From contig NZ_WWEN01000005.1 in the NCBI RefSeq assembly GCF_009857745.1, forward strand, positions 271,483 through 335,482: a stretch of DNA of 64,000 nucleotides, in the 5' to 3' direction. The translations under genes were made by a program, and so were the position numbers. How positions within the stretch are numbered: the first letter of the stretch is position 1; each line of letters begins with the position of its first letter. Shown piece by piece: positions 52,432 to 61,142 of the stretch. Source of the stretch: Thalassovita mangrovi (lineage in GTDB: Bacteria > Pseudomonadota > Alphaproteobacteria > Rhodobacterales > Rhodobacteraceae). The notes beneath the pieces are model-generated. The model was not told the origin of the DNA and ran no database searches. It saw only the letters and a program-made list of their open reading frames with translations.

Positions 52432-52451
52432 GGGGCCGGGCAACCGGCCCC
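52432..52451 (+). other. Stem-loop after the PotD-like gene
   Basis: GGGGCCGG-gcaa-CCGGCCCC is a perfect eight-base stem with a tetraloop ten bases after the stop. No T run follows, so it is more likely to protect the upstream message from 3' decay or to attenuate weakly than to terminate. Confidence 0.45.
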
Positions 52452-52474
52452 TGATCCGCAATGAAAGGACGCCC

Positions 52475-53098
52475 ATGACCAAGGAAACCCCTTCCGCAAC
52501 CGACACGACCCGCAAGGCGCCAGAGGGCAATCAGGCAGATATCCTGGTCGGCCGACGCCTGCGCGCATTGCGGCTCGAAGCGGGGCTTTCGCTGACCGAA
52601 CTGGCCGCGCAGGCCGGGGTTTCGGTCGGCGCGCTCAGTCAGGTCGAACGCGGGGTTTCCTCGCTGCGGGTGCGCACGATCTGGCCGCTGGCCGCAGCGC
52701 TTGGGGTCGAACCGTCGCAACTGCTTGATGAAAGTTCCGAAGGCAACGACATCTACTGCGTCCGGTCGAACCGCCGCCGCGAATTGCCGGTGCGGTCCGA
52801 GGGGATCAGCAAGTTCCTGCTTTCTCCCCCCGGCGCCACGCTGACCGGCATGACCGTCGAGATCGAACCGGGTGGCGGAACCGCCGAGGCCTATGCCCAC
52901 CAGGGCCACGAATTCGGCTTCGTGATGACCGGCACGGTCGAACTGACGATCGACGGCACCTCCTATTCCCTGCGGCAGGGCGACAGTTTCGCCTTCCGTT
53001 CCACGCTGCTCCACGCCTTCCGCAACGATGGCGACGAGCGCTGCATCATCATCTGGGTAAATACCACAAAACCATCGGAGATCAGGGATGGCGACTGA
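52475..53098 (+). CDS. XRE-family regulator with cupin domain (PuuR-like)
   Basis: A 207-residue regulator with XRE HTH at about 25-80 (LVGRRLRALRLEAGLSLTELAAQAGVSVGALSQVERGVSSLRVRTIWPLAAALG) and a cupin at about 125-200 (HQGHEFGFVMTGTVELTIDGTSYSLRQGDSFAFRSTLLHAFRN). The same architecture as the repressor PuuR of enteric putrescine catabolism. AAAGGA precedes the ATG. Cotranscribed with the transport genes, it probably binds the TGAAAT-N11-ATTTCA sites and senses a polyamine or its gamma-glutamyl derivative. Confidence 0.88.
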   Translation: MTKETPSATDTTRKAPEGNQADILVGRRLRALRLEAGLSLTELAAQAGVSVGALSQVERGVSSLRVRTIWPLAAALGVEPSQLLDESSEGNDIYCVRSNRRRELPVRSEGISKFLLSPPGATLTGMTVEIEPGGGTAEAYAHQGHEFGFVMTGTVELTIDGTSYSLRQGDSFAFRSTLLHAFRNDGDERCIIIWVNTTKPSEIRDGD

Positions 53099-54149
53099 CC
53101 CCCTGCTGAGCCTGCGCGGCGTCTCGAAAGATTTCGGCGGCGGCGTTTTCGGGCTGAAAGACATCGACCTCGACATCGCCTCGGGCGAATTCGTCAGCCT
53201 GCTGGGCCCCTCGGGCTGCGGCAAGACCACGACCTTGCGGGTGATCGCGGGATTCGAAACGCCCACCAGCGGGCAGGTCCTGCTGAACGGGCGTGAAATC
53301 GGCCACCTGCCGGCGAACCGCCGCCCGGTGAACACGGTGTTCCAGGACTACGCGGTGTTTCCGCACATGAATGTCGCCGAAAACGTGGGTTTCGGCCTGT
53401 CGGTGCGCGGCACCGCCCGCGCCGAAATCGCCCGCAAGGTCGCCGAGGCGTTGGACCTGGTGGGCCTGGGCGACAAGGCCGAGCGCCCGGTTTCGGCACT
53501 GTCGGGCGGGCAACGCCAGCGCGTTGCGCTGGCCCGCGCCATCGTCTGCGAACCGCAGGTGCTGCTGCTGGACGAACCGCTGTCGGCGCTTGACGCCTCG
53601 CTGCGCGAACAGATGCAGATCGAACTGAAAAGCCTGCAACACCGGCTTGGCACCACCTTCATCCTGGTCACCCACGACCAGACCGAAGCCCTGTCGATCT
53701 CGGACCGGATCGTCGTGATGAACGGCGGGCGGATCGAACAGATCGCCACCCCGGACGAACTTTACGACCGACCCGCCACCCGCTTCGTGGCCGGTTTCAT
53801 CGGCACCATGAACCTGCTGCCGGGCCGCGTCACCGGCGACGGTCGCGTCGAAGGGTCGGGCTTCGCGCTGCCGGTCGAAGGCGCCGGGTCGCTGGCGACC
53901 GGCACCGCGGTCACGCTGGGGCTGCGGCCCGAAGACCTGACATTCGCCCCCGCCGGCAGCGGCGCGCCCCTCAGGGTGGAAACCACGGTTTTCCACGGTC
54001 ACAGCCTGCGGGTGATCGGCCGGCTGAACGACGGCGCCGAAGTGGTGCTGGACGTGCGGCGGTCCCATGCGGCCGAGCTTCCCGCGGACGGCGCCACCGC
54101 CGCGCTTGCCCTGCGTCCCGGCGCCAGCGCCATCCTTCTTCCGGCCTGA
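53088..54149 (+). CDS. potA: Polyamine-type ABC transporter ATP-binding protein (PotA-like)
   Basis: A 353-residue ATPase: Walker A GPSGCGKTT near residue 45, Q-loop VFQDYAVFPHM, signature LSGGQRQRV, Walker B LLLDEPLSALD, H-loop THDQTEAL, and a C-terminal TOBE domain (LRPEDLTFAPAG...VFHGHSLRVIGRL). The start overlaps the regulator by 11 bases with GGAG seven bases upstream. It energises the PotBCD importer. Confidence 0.9.
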   Translation: MATDPLLSLRGVSKDFGGGVFGLKDIDLDIASGEFVSLLGPSGCGKTTTLRVIAGFETPTSGQVLLNGREIGHLPANRRPVNTVFQDYAVFPHMNVAENVGFGLSVRGTARAEIARKVAEALDLVGLGDKAERPVSALSGGQRQRVALARAIVCEPQVLLLDEPLSALDASLREQMQIELKSLQHRLGTTFILVTHDQTEALSISDRIVVMNGGRIEQIATPDELYDRPATRFVAGFIGTMNLLPGRVTGDGRVEGSGFALPVEGAGSLATGTAVTLGLRPEDLTFAPAGSGAPLRVETTVFHGHSLRVIGRLNDGAEVVLDVRRSHAAELPADGATAALALRPGASAILLPA

Positions 54150-54175
54150 CCGGCCCCCGACTATCGGAGACGAAA

Positions 54176-55600
54176 ATGAACAATTCGCTGAATTTCTACA
54201 TCGACGGCGCCTGGGTGTCGCCGGCGACACCGGCCACGCTGGAGGTGATCAACCCCGCGACCGAAGAAGCCTATGCCGAGATTTCGCTTGGCGCCGAGGC
54301 CGATGTGAACCGCGCCGTGGCCGCCGCCCGCGCCGCGTTCCCGGGCTGGGCCGAAACGCCGGTGGCCGACCGTATCGCCGCCGCGAAACGGCTGCTGGCG
54401 GTCTACAACGCCCGCTACGAAGACATGGCGCAGGCGATCAGCGCCGAAATGGGCGCGCCGATCACCTGGGCGCGCGAGGCGCAGGCCTATGCCGGTCAGG
54501 GCCATCTGGAAGCCGCGATCACCGCCGCCGAGAATTTCGAATGGGAAAGCCAGCGCGGCACCACCCGCATCCTGCGCGAAGCCATCGGCGTCTGCGCCCT
54601 GATCACGCCGTGGAACTGGCCCATGAACCAGATCATGTGCAAGGTCGCCCCGGCCATCCTGGCGGGCTGCACCGTGGTGCTGAAACCGTCGGAAATCGCG
54701 CCGATGTCGGGGCTATTGTTCGCGGAATTCATGGATGAGGCAGGGTTCCCCAATGGCGTGTTCAACCTGGTGAACGGCACCGGCCCCGACGTGGGACAGG
54801 TGATGTCGGGCCATCCCGACGTCGACATGGTCAGCTTCACCGGATCGACCCGCGCCGGCATCATCGTGGCCCGCACCGCCGCCGAAACGGTGAAGCGCGT
54901 GGCGCAGGAACTGGGTGGCAAGTCCCCCAACATCATCCTGCCCGACGCCGATTTCGAAAAGGCGGTAACCGAGGGCACCCTGGCGGTGATGAACAATACC
55001 GGGCAATCCTGCGACGCGCCGACCCGGATGCTGGTCTCGGCCGAGCGCATGCAGGACGCCATGGAGATCGCCCGCGCCGCGGCCGAAACCGTGGTGGTCG
55101 GCGATCCGACGGACGAGGCCACCACCATGGGGCCGCTGGTCTCCGCACTGCAATTCGAAAAGGTGCAACGCCTGATCGAAACCGGCATCGCCGAGGGCGC
55201 CACGCTGGCGACCGGCGGCCCGGGCAAGCCCGAGGGCCGCAACACCGGCTTTTTCGTCAAGCCCACCGTGTTTGGCGATGTCACCGGTTCGATGACGATC
55301 GCGCGCGAAGAAATCTTCGGCCCGGTGCTGTCGATCCTGGCCTATTCGAGCGTCGAGGAAGCCATCGAGATCGCCAATGACACGGTTTACGGCCTGGCGG
55401 CCTATCTGCAGGGCAGCGACCCGGATCAGATCCGCGCGCTGTCTCGTAAGCTGCGCGCCGGGTCGGTCTATGTGAACGGGCCCGACTGGGATCTTTTCGC
55501 GCCGTTCGGCGGTTACAAGCAGTCCGGCAACGGACGCGAATATGCCGATTGGGGCCTGCATGACTTCACCGAAATCAAGGGTGTCGTCGGCTGGGGCTGA
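54176..55600 (+). CDS. NAD-dependent aldehyde dehydrogenase
   Basis: A 474-residue aldehyde dehydrogenase with catalytic Cys279 (NNTGQSCDAPTR) and Glu245 (QELGGKSP). The motif GQSCDAPTRMLV and the C-terminal DWDLFAPFGGYKQSGNGREYADWGLHDFTEIKG place it in the broad group with betaine, vanillin and gamma-glutamyl-aminobutyraldehyde dehydrogenases. GGAGA precedes the ATG by six bases. As the last gene of the polyamine cluster it should oxidise the aldehyde made by the PuuB-like oxidase. Confidence 0.88.
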   Translation: MNNSLNFYIDGAWVSPATPATLEVINPATEEAYAEISLGAEADVNRAVAAARAAFPGWAETPVADRIAAAKRLLAVYNARYEDMAQAISAEMGAPITWAREAQAYAGQGHLEAAITAAENFEWESQRGTTRILREAIGVCALITPWNWPMNQIMCKVAPAILAGCTVVLKPSEIAPMSGLLFAEFMDEAGFPNGVFNLVNGTGPDVGQVMSGHPDVDMVSFTGSTRAGIIVARTAAETVKRVAQELGGKSPNIILPDADFEKAVTEGTLAVMNNTGQSCDAPTRMLVSAERMQDAMEIARAAAETVVVGDPTDEATTMGPLVSALQFEKVQRLIETGIAEGATLATGGPGKPEGRNTGFFVKPTVFGDVTGSMTIAREEIFGPVLSILAYSSVEEAIEIANDTVYGLAAYLQGSDPDQIRALSRKLRAGSVYVNGPDWDLFAPFGGYKQSGNGREYADWGLHDFTEIKGVVGWG

Positions 55601-55674
55601 TCTGGCCATCGCATCCGGCAAGGGTGATTTCATGCCCGAATGCGCCCGCCCCTCTCAGCTGAAACCTGGGTGAT

Positions 55675-55813
55675 CGCCGGATGTCCGGCGGTCAACCTTC
55701 AGCCATGTTGAGCCTCAGCACCGCCAACAATTGGCACCTTCATGCTTACAGGGCAAATTTGCTGGCGGGGGCAGGGTTTGGACACTGTTTGATCCCTGCC
55801 CCACGCCTGTAAG
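55675..55813. repeat. Nested inverted repeats in a convergent intergenic region
   Basis: The 306-base gap 55601-55906 between convergent genes contains CGCCGGA-tg-TCCGGCG (55675-55690) and then a nested structure: outer stem CTTACAGG / CCTGTAAG (55745-55752 with 55806-55813) enclosing GCAAATTTGC and an inner stem GGGGCAGGG / CCCTGCCCC (55768-55776 with 55794-55802). No T runs accompany them. The element could be a cruciform-forming repeat, a compound terminator or a structured RNA; no coding potential was seen. Confidence 0.5.
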
Positions 55814-55906
55814 TCCCCGGCCCCCTTGGGTGATTAAAAACGGGCGAAACGCTTTTCTCACCGGGCCATGACCGGACGAAACCTATTGCCCGGCCTCAAG
55901 ACCAGG

Positions 55907-56890
55907 TCATTTGATCGGCAGCGCGATCGGGCGCATGGGGGCCGCATCGCCGCCGCGCAGCTTCAGCGAACCGCCGATGAAGGCAAATTCGTAAATCCCC
56001 TTGGCGGCCAGGTCTTCCAGATAGACCAGCTCCATGATCGGCACCCCCTGCTGCGCCAGCAGATAGGTATGGAGCGGCACATAATTGCCCTCGATTTCCG
56101 ACGGGAAGGCCTCGAAGCTCAGATTGTCGGCGCCGATGATCATCGCGCCGGATTCCTCGGCCAGGAACCGCGCGGCTTCCATGCCCATCCCCGGCGCGGC
56201 CGTCATATAGGCGTCGGCATCCTCGTAGTTCGCCATGCGCCCGGTGCGGATCAGCACCACATCGCCCTGCTGCAAGGTGACGTCCTGATGCGCCAGCGCC
56301 TGTTCCAGATCGGCGCGTGTGATGCGGTAGTTATCGGTCAGCATCGAAAGCCCCTTGGCCCCGGCGACGTCGATCAGCACGCCGCGCGCGATGATCGGCG
56401 GGATGGTTTCGGCACCGGTCACGTTCCAGCCGGCATCGCCCAAGTGATCGTCGGCGCTGAAGCCATTGTAGATCTTGCCGTTCAGGCCAAAGTGGTTCAG
56501 CGCGTCGATATGCGTGCCGGTATGGGCATACATCGAAATCGCGGAACCGGTATAGCTGACATGGGCGTTGATCTCTTCGCCTAGATGCATCGGGTCGGAA
56601 TTGACCGTTCCGCGCGGGGTGTGGGTCATCCACATCTGATACCGCGGATCGCCGGCCGCGTGCCATCCGGGCATCCCGATGAAATACTCGACCGACAGGT
56701 CATAGGCTTCGCCCCCTGCCACCCGGGACAGGATCGCGGCGCGCGAGGCGTCGGTCATCAGGTTCAGGGCGCCGAGTTCGTCCTGAGGACCCCAGGGACT
56801 TTGGCCGACGGTGGCAGCGGGGGCGGCCTGAAGCGGTGCACCGAGTAGGAGACCCATTGCGGTTGCGAGAATTCGGGTTCTGATCATCAT
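55907..56890 (-). CDS. Cyclase family protein (kynurenine formamidase-like), exported
   Basis: A 327-residue metal-dependent hydrolase of the cyclase/KynB family with the metal motif HTGTHIDALNHF (H-x-GTH-x-D). It carries a signal peptide (MIRTRILATAMGLLLGAPLQAAPA), unlike typical cytoplasmic KynB, and is about 120 residues longer than KynB (about 210). AGGA lies 5-8 bases before the double ATG. Expected to open or hydrolyse a cyclic ester or amide in the periplasm. The gene follows a LysR gene on the same strand. Confidence 0.83.
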   Translation of the reverse strand: MMIRTRILATAMGLLLGAPLQAAPAATVGQSPWGPQDELGALNLMTDASRAAILSRVAGGEAYDLSVEYFIGMPGWHAAGDPRYQMWMTHTPRGTVNSDPMHLGEEINAHVSYTGSAISMYAHTGTHIDALNHFGLNGKIYNGFSADDHLGDAGWNVTGAETIPPIIARGVLIDVAGAKGLSMLTDNYRITRADLEQALAHQDVTLQQGDVVLIRTGRMANYEDADAYMTAAPGMGMEAARFLAEESGAMIIGADNLSFEAFPSEIEGNYVPLHTYLLAQQGVPIMELVYLEDLAAKGIYEFAFIGGSLKLRGGDAAPMRPIALPIK

Positions 56891-56982
56891 ATTTTCCTGT
56901 TGCTGGTATGAACCGGCTTCAGGATGTGCTCTGGGAAGCATCGGTTTAACCCGGGACGGGGAAAGACAGTCTTTGATCCCGT

Positions 56983-57876
56983 TCAGGAATGGCCGGACAG
57001 TTCGGCGGCAAGGAAATCGGTAAAGGCCGCTACCTTGGCATCCGCGCTCAGCCTCGACGCCGCCAGCGTATAGATCGTGCGTTCGGGAAGCTGCCAGTCC
57101 GGCAGCAGCCGCGTGATCCGCCCGGCCGCCTCAAGCGGGTCCGACAGGAAATTCGGCAAGGTGCCGATCCCCATATCGGCCAGGATCATATCGCGCAGGA
57201 CGACACTGCTGCCGAGGCGCAGATGTGGCGAAATGGGAACCGAAACTTGCCTCTCAGGCCCCGTCAGGTCCCAGGACAGCGGCGTTTCGGCAAGACTGTA
57301 GGATAGTGTCTCATGCGCCTGCAGCTCTTCGGGCGTTTCGGGGCATCCGCGTTCGGCAAGATATCCGGGGCTGGCAAAAATGCCCTGCCGCACGGACATG
57401 ACCTTGCGCGAAATCAGCCCCGAATCCGGCAGGCTTGCCCGAATGCGGATGGCCACATCAAAACCGCCCTGAACCAGGTCGAGCACATTGTCGTCGAAAA
57501 TCAGCGACAGCTGCACTTCGGGATACTGCCTGGCGAAACGGGGCAGCAAATCGGCAAGCACCGTGGTGCCGAAGGAATGCGGCGCGTTGATCCGCAACAG
57601 GCCCCGTACCACCTGCGCGCCCGAGCGCACCCGCTCCTCGGCCAGGTCGACCGCTTGCAGGATGCGGTCGGCCTGTTCGTAATACAGCCGGCCATGTTCG
57701 GTCAGCGACATGCTGCGGGTGGTGCGCGTGATCAGCCGGCAGCCAAGGCTTTCCTCAAGCAGCTTCAGATCGCGGCTCAGCAGGCTGGAAGACACGCCCA
57801 GATCCTCGGCCGCACGGGCGATGCTGCCGCGATCGACGATCCGGCAGAAGGCCCGCATGACGCCAAACTTGTCCAT
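56983..57876 (-). CDS. LysR-family transcriptional regulator
   Basis: A 297-residue LysR of the CrgA/DhcR-like branch (MDKFGVMRAFCRIVDRGSIARAAEDLGVSSSLLSRDLKLLEESLGCRLITRTTRSMSLTEHG), effector domain GLLRINAPHSFGTTVLADLLPRFARQYPEVQLSLIFDD. It lies 92 bases upstream of the exported cyclase gene on the same strand, and may control it; most LysR proteins are divergent from their target, so this is uncertain. Confidence 0.87.
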   Translation of the reverse strand: MDKFGVMRAFCRIVDRGSIARAAEDLGVSSSLLSRDLKLLEESLGCRLITRTTRSMSLTEHGRLYYEQADRILQAVDLAEERVRSGAQVVRGLLRINAPHSFGTTVLADLLPRFARQYPEVQLSLIFDDNVLDLVQGGFDVAIRIRASLPDSGLISRKVMSVRQGIFASPGYLAERGCPETPEELQAHETLSYSLAETPLSWDLTGPERQVSVPISPHLRLGSSVVLRDMILADMGIGTLPNFLSDPLEAAGRITRLLPDWQLPERTIYTLAASRLSADAKVAAFTDFLAAELSGHS

Positions 57877-57970
57877 GATTCACTCCGTTGCTGCCCGATC
57901 ATAGAACACGATGCGGGCCACGCTGCAAAGCGCTTCAGGCGCGCGGCGACGTGCCCGGCGTGGCGCAAGA

Positions 57971-58618
57971 TCACAGATGCTCCAACTGCCGCCTGACCAC
58001 CTGAAGCAGCGAGCGCAATTCGCCAACCGAACCGGCCATCAATCGGGCACCTGTCGCGGGAACGGTCAGGGTTGGCACGGAATGCACTTGGTTCGCCCGC
58101 GCATATTGGCGATCCGCCTCGACCTGTTTTGCCACCGCCGGATCGTTCAGGCGGCGCTTGAAACTCTCCGGCTCCAGGCCAAGGTCCTGCGCCAGATCGA
58201 CCAGCACTTTCGGATCGGCGATATTGCGGGCCTCGCTCAGATGCGCCAGCTGAATGCGGTCGAACATGTCCCAATGCAGGATCTGGCCGCCGAGTGTTTC
58301 GGCCGCCTTGCAGGCGAGCGCCGCAGTCATGCCATGGGGATAATCGAACGGGGCCGCGCGCATGGCGTCGATATTGATCAGTTCGGGCCGGTCGCTGGCC
58401 GCCTGGCAATGGCGCCAGTGATCCAGGATGGTGGACCGGGCCGCCTGCGGGCTGCCCCATCGCTGTGCCATTTCCCGGCGGCTGGCCTGCAGGACAAATG
58501 TCCGTTGACGAATGTCCAAGTCGAATTCCTGCGCCACAACGCGCAAGCGCGAAGAAAGGTTGAAGCACCAGGCGCAGACCGTGTCATGGAAGAAATCGAT
58601 TTTGACGGGCGCGTTCAT
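57971..58618 (-). CDS. DsbA/FrnE-family thiol oxidoreductase
   Basis: A 215-residue thioredoxin-fold protein of the FrnE/2-hydroxychromene-2-carboxylate isomerase-like group, with active-site Cys-Ala-Trp-Cys (DTVCAWCF) at residues 15-18 and the cis-Pro segment HSVPTLTVP. No signal peptide, so it acts in the cytoplasm. The ATG at 58618 begins at the family N-terminus (MNAPVKIDFFHD). Located just upstream of the LysR gene, 94 bases apart. Confidence 0.85.
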   Translation of the reverse strand: MNAPVKIDFFHDTVCAWCFNLSSRLRVVAQEFDLDIRQRTFVLQASRREMAQRWGSPQAARSTILDHWRHCQAASDRPELINIDAMRAAPFDYPHGMTAALACKAAETLGGQILHWDMFDRIQLAHLSEARNIADPKVLVDLAQDLGLEPESFKRRLNDPAVAKQVEADRQYARANQVHSVPTLTVPATGARLMAGSVGELRSLLQVVRRQLEHL

Positions 58619-58899
58619 TCGGACCGCCCCCGCAGATGGCGGCCAATGAGGCCAAGACCGGCCCGGGGCGCAGCGTGGATTGTCCCCCCGTGGGGGCATG
58701 GAATGGAAGGCAGAGAAAAGAACATCGCGGGTCTCGCTGATTGACAGAGGGAAGGCCGGAAAATCCTGCGAAGCCCGCGAAGAATTAACCCTGAAAATTG
58801 AAAGTCACTCTTTCACCAGGCGCAGCAATACCCGACTTTGCCGACCATCCCGGCAAGAGTGGTCCGATTTGAGTATGACTGCCTGACCGGCCGGAACGG
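58619..58899. other. Intergenic region with small inverted repeat
   Basis: No gene is seen in these 281 bases between two leftward genes. The only structure noticed is TGAAAG-N5-CTTTCA at 58799-58815, about 85 bases after the LysR stop on the minus strand; it lacks a T tract, so an operator or weak 3' hairpin cannot be told apart. Confidence 0.35.
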
Positions 58900-59847
58900 T
58901 CAGCTCTGCCGCTCCGCGGCATCCGCCATGATCGGTCTCGCCCCGGCCCAGGTTCCCTCGGATATCAGCTCGCCCGCGACGGTGGTCAGGATGTCGCTGA
59001 CGACAGACGCCGCGCGGGTCAGCGGCCGTGCCGTCGCGTGGGCCAGATAGGTCCGCCGCCACAGGCCCGGGGGGTCGAAATGGCGCACGACCAGGCGGCC
59101 GTCTGCGGCTTCCCGCGCCACCGCGTGGAACGGCAACACCGAACAGCCATAGCCCTGTTCGACCAGGCGCTTGATATTGCCGTAGCTGTCGACTTCGATT
59201 TCCGGCGCGACCGATATGCCCTCGCTGCGCAGCTTGTCCTCGATCATGGCGCGCAGCCCGTGCGCTCCGCTGGGCAGGATCAGCGGGATATCGGCGAGTC
59301 TGCCCAACGCGGTCTGCTGCGCCCCGGTCTCTCCGGGCGGGGCGAGCATCACCAGCTCTTCGTCCAGCAGCGGTTCGGACCGCACCCCGGTTTCGCGCGG
59401 CTCGGCATACAGAACCGCCAGGTCGACGCCCCCGTCCAGCAGCCATTCGCGGACAAAGCCGCTCATCGCCTCGGCGATGACGATCTTGATCTTCGGATAG
59501 CGGTCCCGGCAGCGCGCGATCAGCGGCACCGACAGAATGCCGCTGATGGTTCCCGGCAGACCCAGCCGGACCGTCCCCATCGGTTCCCGGCCCAGGCTGC
59601 GCACCTCCTCTTCGGTGCGTTCCAGATCCATCAGAAGGCTGCGGGCGCGGCGGGCAAGAAGCTCTCCGGCATCGGTTGCGGTGACACCCTGGGGCGCGCG
59701 CAGCAGCAGCGGTGTTCCCAGTGCTTCTTCCATGTTGCGCACATGCAGGGACAGGGCGGGCTGCGCCACGTTCACCCGCTGGGCCGCCCGGGTGAAAGAC
59801 CCCTCTTCAACGATGGCCAGGAAGTATCGCAACTGTCTGAGATCCAT
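58900..59847 (-). CDS. LysR-family transcriptional regulator (itaconate-operon regulator candidate)
   Basis: A 315-residue LysR protein: HTH MDLRQLRYFLAIVEEGSFTRAAQRVNVAQPALSLHVRNMEEALGTPLLLR, effector domain GTVRLGLPGTISGILSVPLIARCRDRYPKIKIVIAEAMSG, of the CbbR/BenM/nitrogen-assimilation Nac-like branch. It is divergent from the acyl-CoA dehydrogenase/CoA-transferase/hydratase/lyase genes, 131 bases apart, the place of the itaconate regulator in other bacteria. The start was placed at the family N-terminus (GGCAGG upstream). Confidence 0.87.
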   Translation of the reverse strand: MDLRQLRYFLAIVEEGSFTRAAQRVNVAQPALSLHVRNMEEALGTPLLLRAPQGVTATDAGELLARRARSLLMDLERTEEEVRSLGREPMGTVRLGLPGTISGILSVPLIARCRDRYPKIKIVIAEAMSGFVREWLLDGGVDLAVLYAEPRETGVRSEPLLDEELVMLAPPGETGAQQTALGRLADIPLILPSGAHGLRAMIEDKLRSEGISVAPEIEVDSYGNIKRLVEQGYGCSVLPFHAVAREAADGRLVVRHFDPPGLWRRTYLAHATARPLTRAASVVSDILTTVAGELISEGTWAGARPIMADAAERQS

Positions 59848-59878
59848 GCGCCTGCCGCCAACCCCATATAAATCCGTT

Positions 59879-59902
59879 ATATCTGCAAGCATTATTAGAT
59901 AT
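59879..59902. promoter_or_regulatory. Inverted repeat in divergent LysR / acyl-CoA dehydrogenase promoter
   Basis: ATATCT-N12-AGATAT within a short AT-rich stretch, 31 bases upstream of the LysR start and 76 upstream of the dehydrogenase start. It has the ATC/GAT symmetry of LysR-type binding sites and is the best operator candidate here. Confidence 0.5.
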
Positions 59903-59978
59903 TTGATGTATGCGCCGCAAGCCGGGCATATCCGGAGCGACCGCGAAAACCTCGCGAAGCTCAAACCGGAGGACCCCA

Positions 59979-61142
59979 ATGTACCAGCAGCAGACCGACG
60001 AATTTCAGGACATCCGAGATGCGGTGCGCGCGCTATGCGCCGAGTTCCCGGATGAATATCACCGCAAAGTGGACGAGGCGCGCGCCTATCCCGAAGATTT
60101 TGTCGACGCCCTGACCCGCGCCGGCTGGATGGCCGCGCTGATCCCCGAGGAATACGGCGGGTCCGGCCTGGGCCTGACCGAAGCGGCGATCATCATGGAA
60201 GAGATCAACCGCGCCGGCGGCAATTCGGGCGCCTGCCACGGACAGATGTACAATATGAACACCCTCGTGCGGCACGGGTCCGAGGAACAGAAACGCCGCA
60301 TCCTTCCGAAACTGGCCAGCGGCGAATTGCGCCTGCAATCCATGGGCGTCACCGAACCCACCACCGGAACCGACACCACCCAGCTGAAGACCACCGCGGT
60401 CAAGAAAGGCGACAAATACGTGGTGAACGGCCAGAAGGTCTGGATTTCGCGGGTCCAGCATTCGGACCTGATGATCCTGCTCGCCCGCACCACGCCGCTG
60501 TCCGAGGTGAAGAAGAAATCCGAAGGCCTGTCGATCTTTCTCGTCGACATCAAGGAAGCGATGGCCTCGGGCATGACCGTCCGGCCGATCCTCAACATGG
60601 TCAATCACGAAACCAACGAACTGTTCTTCGACAATCTCGAGATTCCCGAGGAAAACCTGATCGGTGAAGAGGGCAAGGGGTTCAAGTATATCCTGACCGG
60701 GCTGAACGCCGAACGCACCCTGATCGCGGCGGAATGCATCGGCGACGGATACTGGTTCACCGACCGGGTGACGCAATACGTGTCCGAACGCACGGTGTTC
60801 GGCCGCCCGATCGGCCAGAACCAGGGCGTGCAGTTCCCGATCGCCGAAGCCTATATCGAAATCGAAGCCGCCAACCTGATGCGGCAGAAAGCCTGCCGGC
60901 TTTACGATGCCGGCGAACCTTGCGGCGCCGAGGCGAACATGGCCAAGTACCTGGCCGCCAAGGCCAGCTGGGAAGCCGCGAATGCCTGCCTGCAGTTTCA
61001 CGGCGGTTTCGGCTTTGCCTGCGAATACGACGTGGAACGCAAATTCCGCGAAACCCGGCTGTACCAGGTGGCGCCGATTTCGACCAACCTCATCCTCAGC
61101 TACGTGGCGGAACACGTGCTGGGCCTGCCGAGGTCGTTCTGA
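59979..61142 (+). CDS. Acyl-CoA dehydrogenase
   Basis: A 387-residue flavoprotein acyl-CoA dehydrogenase (SMGVTEPTTGTDTTQLKT, VNGQKVWISRVQHSDLM, ERTVFGRPIGQNQGVQFPIAEAYIEIEAANL). The usual C-terminal catalytic Glu (YEGT) is replaced: the segment reads LYQVAPIST with Pro366. A Glu is instead present at residue 245 (GLNAERTLIAA), the helix position used by isovaleryl- and long-chain acyl-CoA dehydrogenases. GGAGG seven bases upstream supports the ATG. It is the first gene of the itaconate-like operon; electrons would go to ETF, whose beta gene begins at 63912. Confidence 0.89.
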   Translation: MYQQQTDEFQDIRDAVRALCAEFPDEYHRKVDEARAYPEDFVDALTRAGWMAALIPEEYGGSGLGLTEAAIIMEEINRAGGNSGACHGQMYNMNTLVRHGSEEQKRRILPKLASGELRLQSMGVTEPTTGTDTTQLKTTAVKKGDKYVVNGQKVWISRVQHSDLMILLARTTPLSEVKKKSEGLSIFLVDIKEAMASGMTVRPILNMVNHETNELFFDNLEIPEENLIGEEGKGFKYILTGLNAERTLIAAECIGDGYWFTDRVTQYVSERTVFGRPIGQNQGVQFPIAEAYIEIEAANLMRQKACRLYDAGEPCGAEANMAKYLAAKASWEAANACLQFHGGFGFACEYDVERKFRETRLYQVAPISTNLILSYVAEHVLGLPRSF

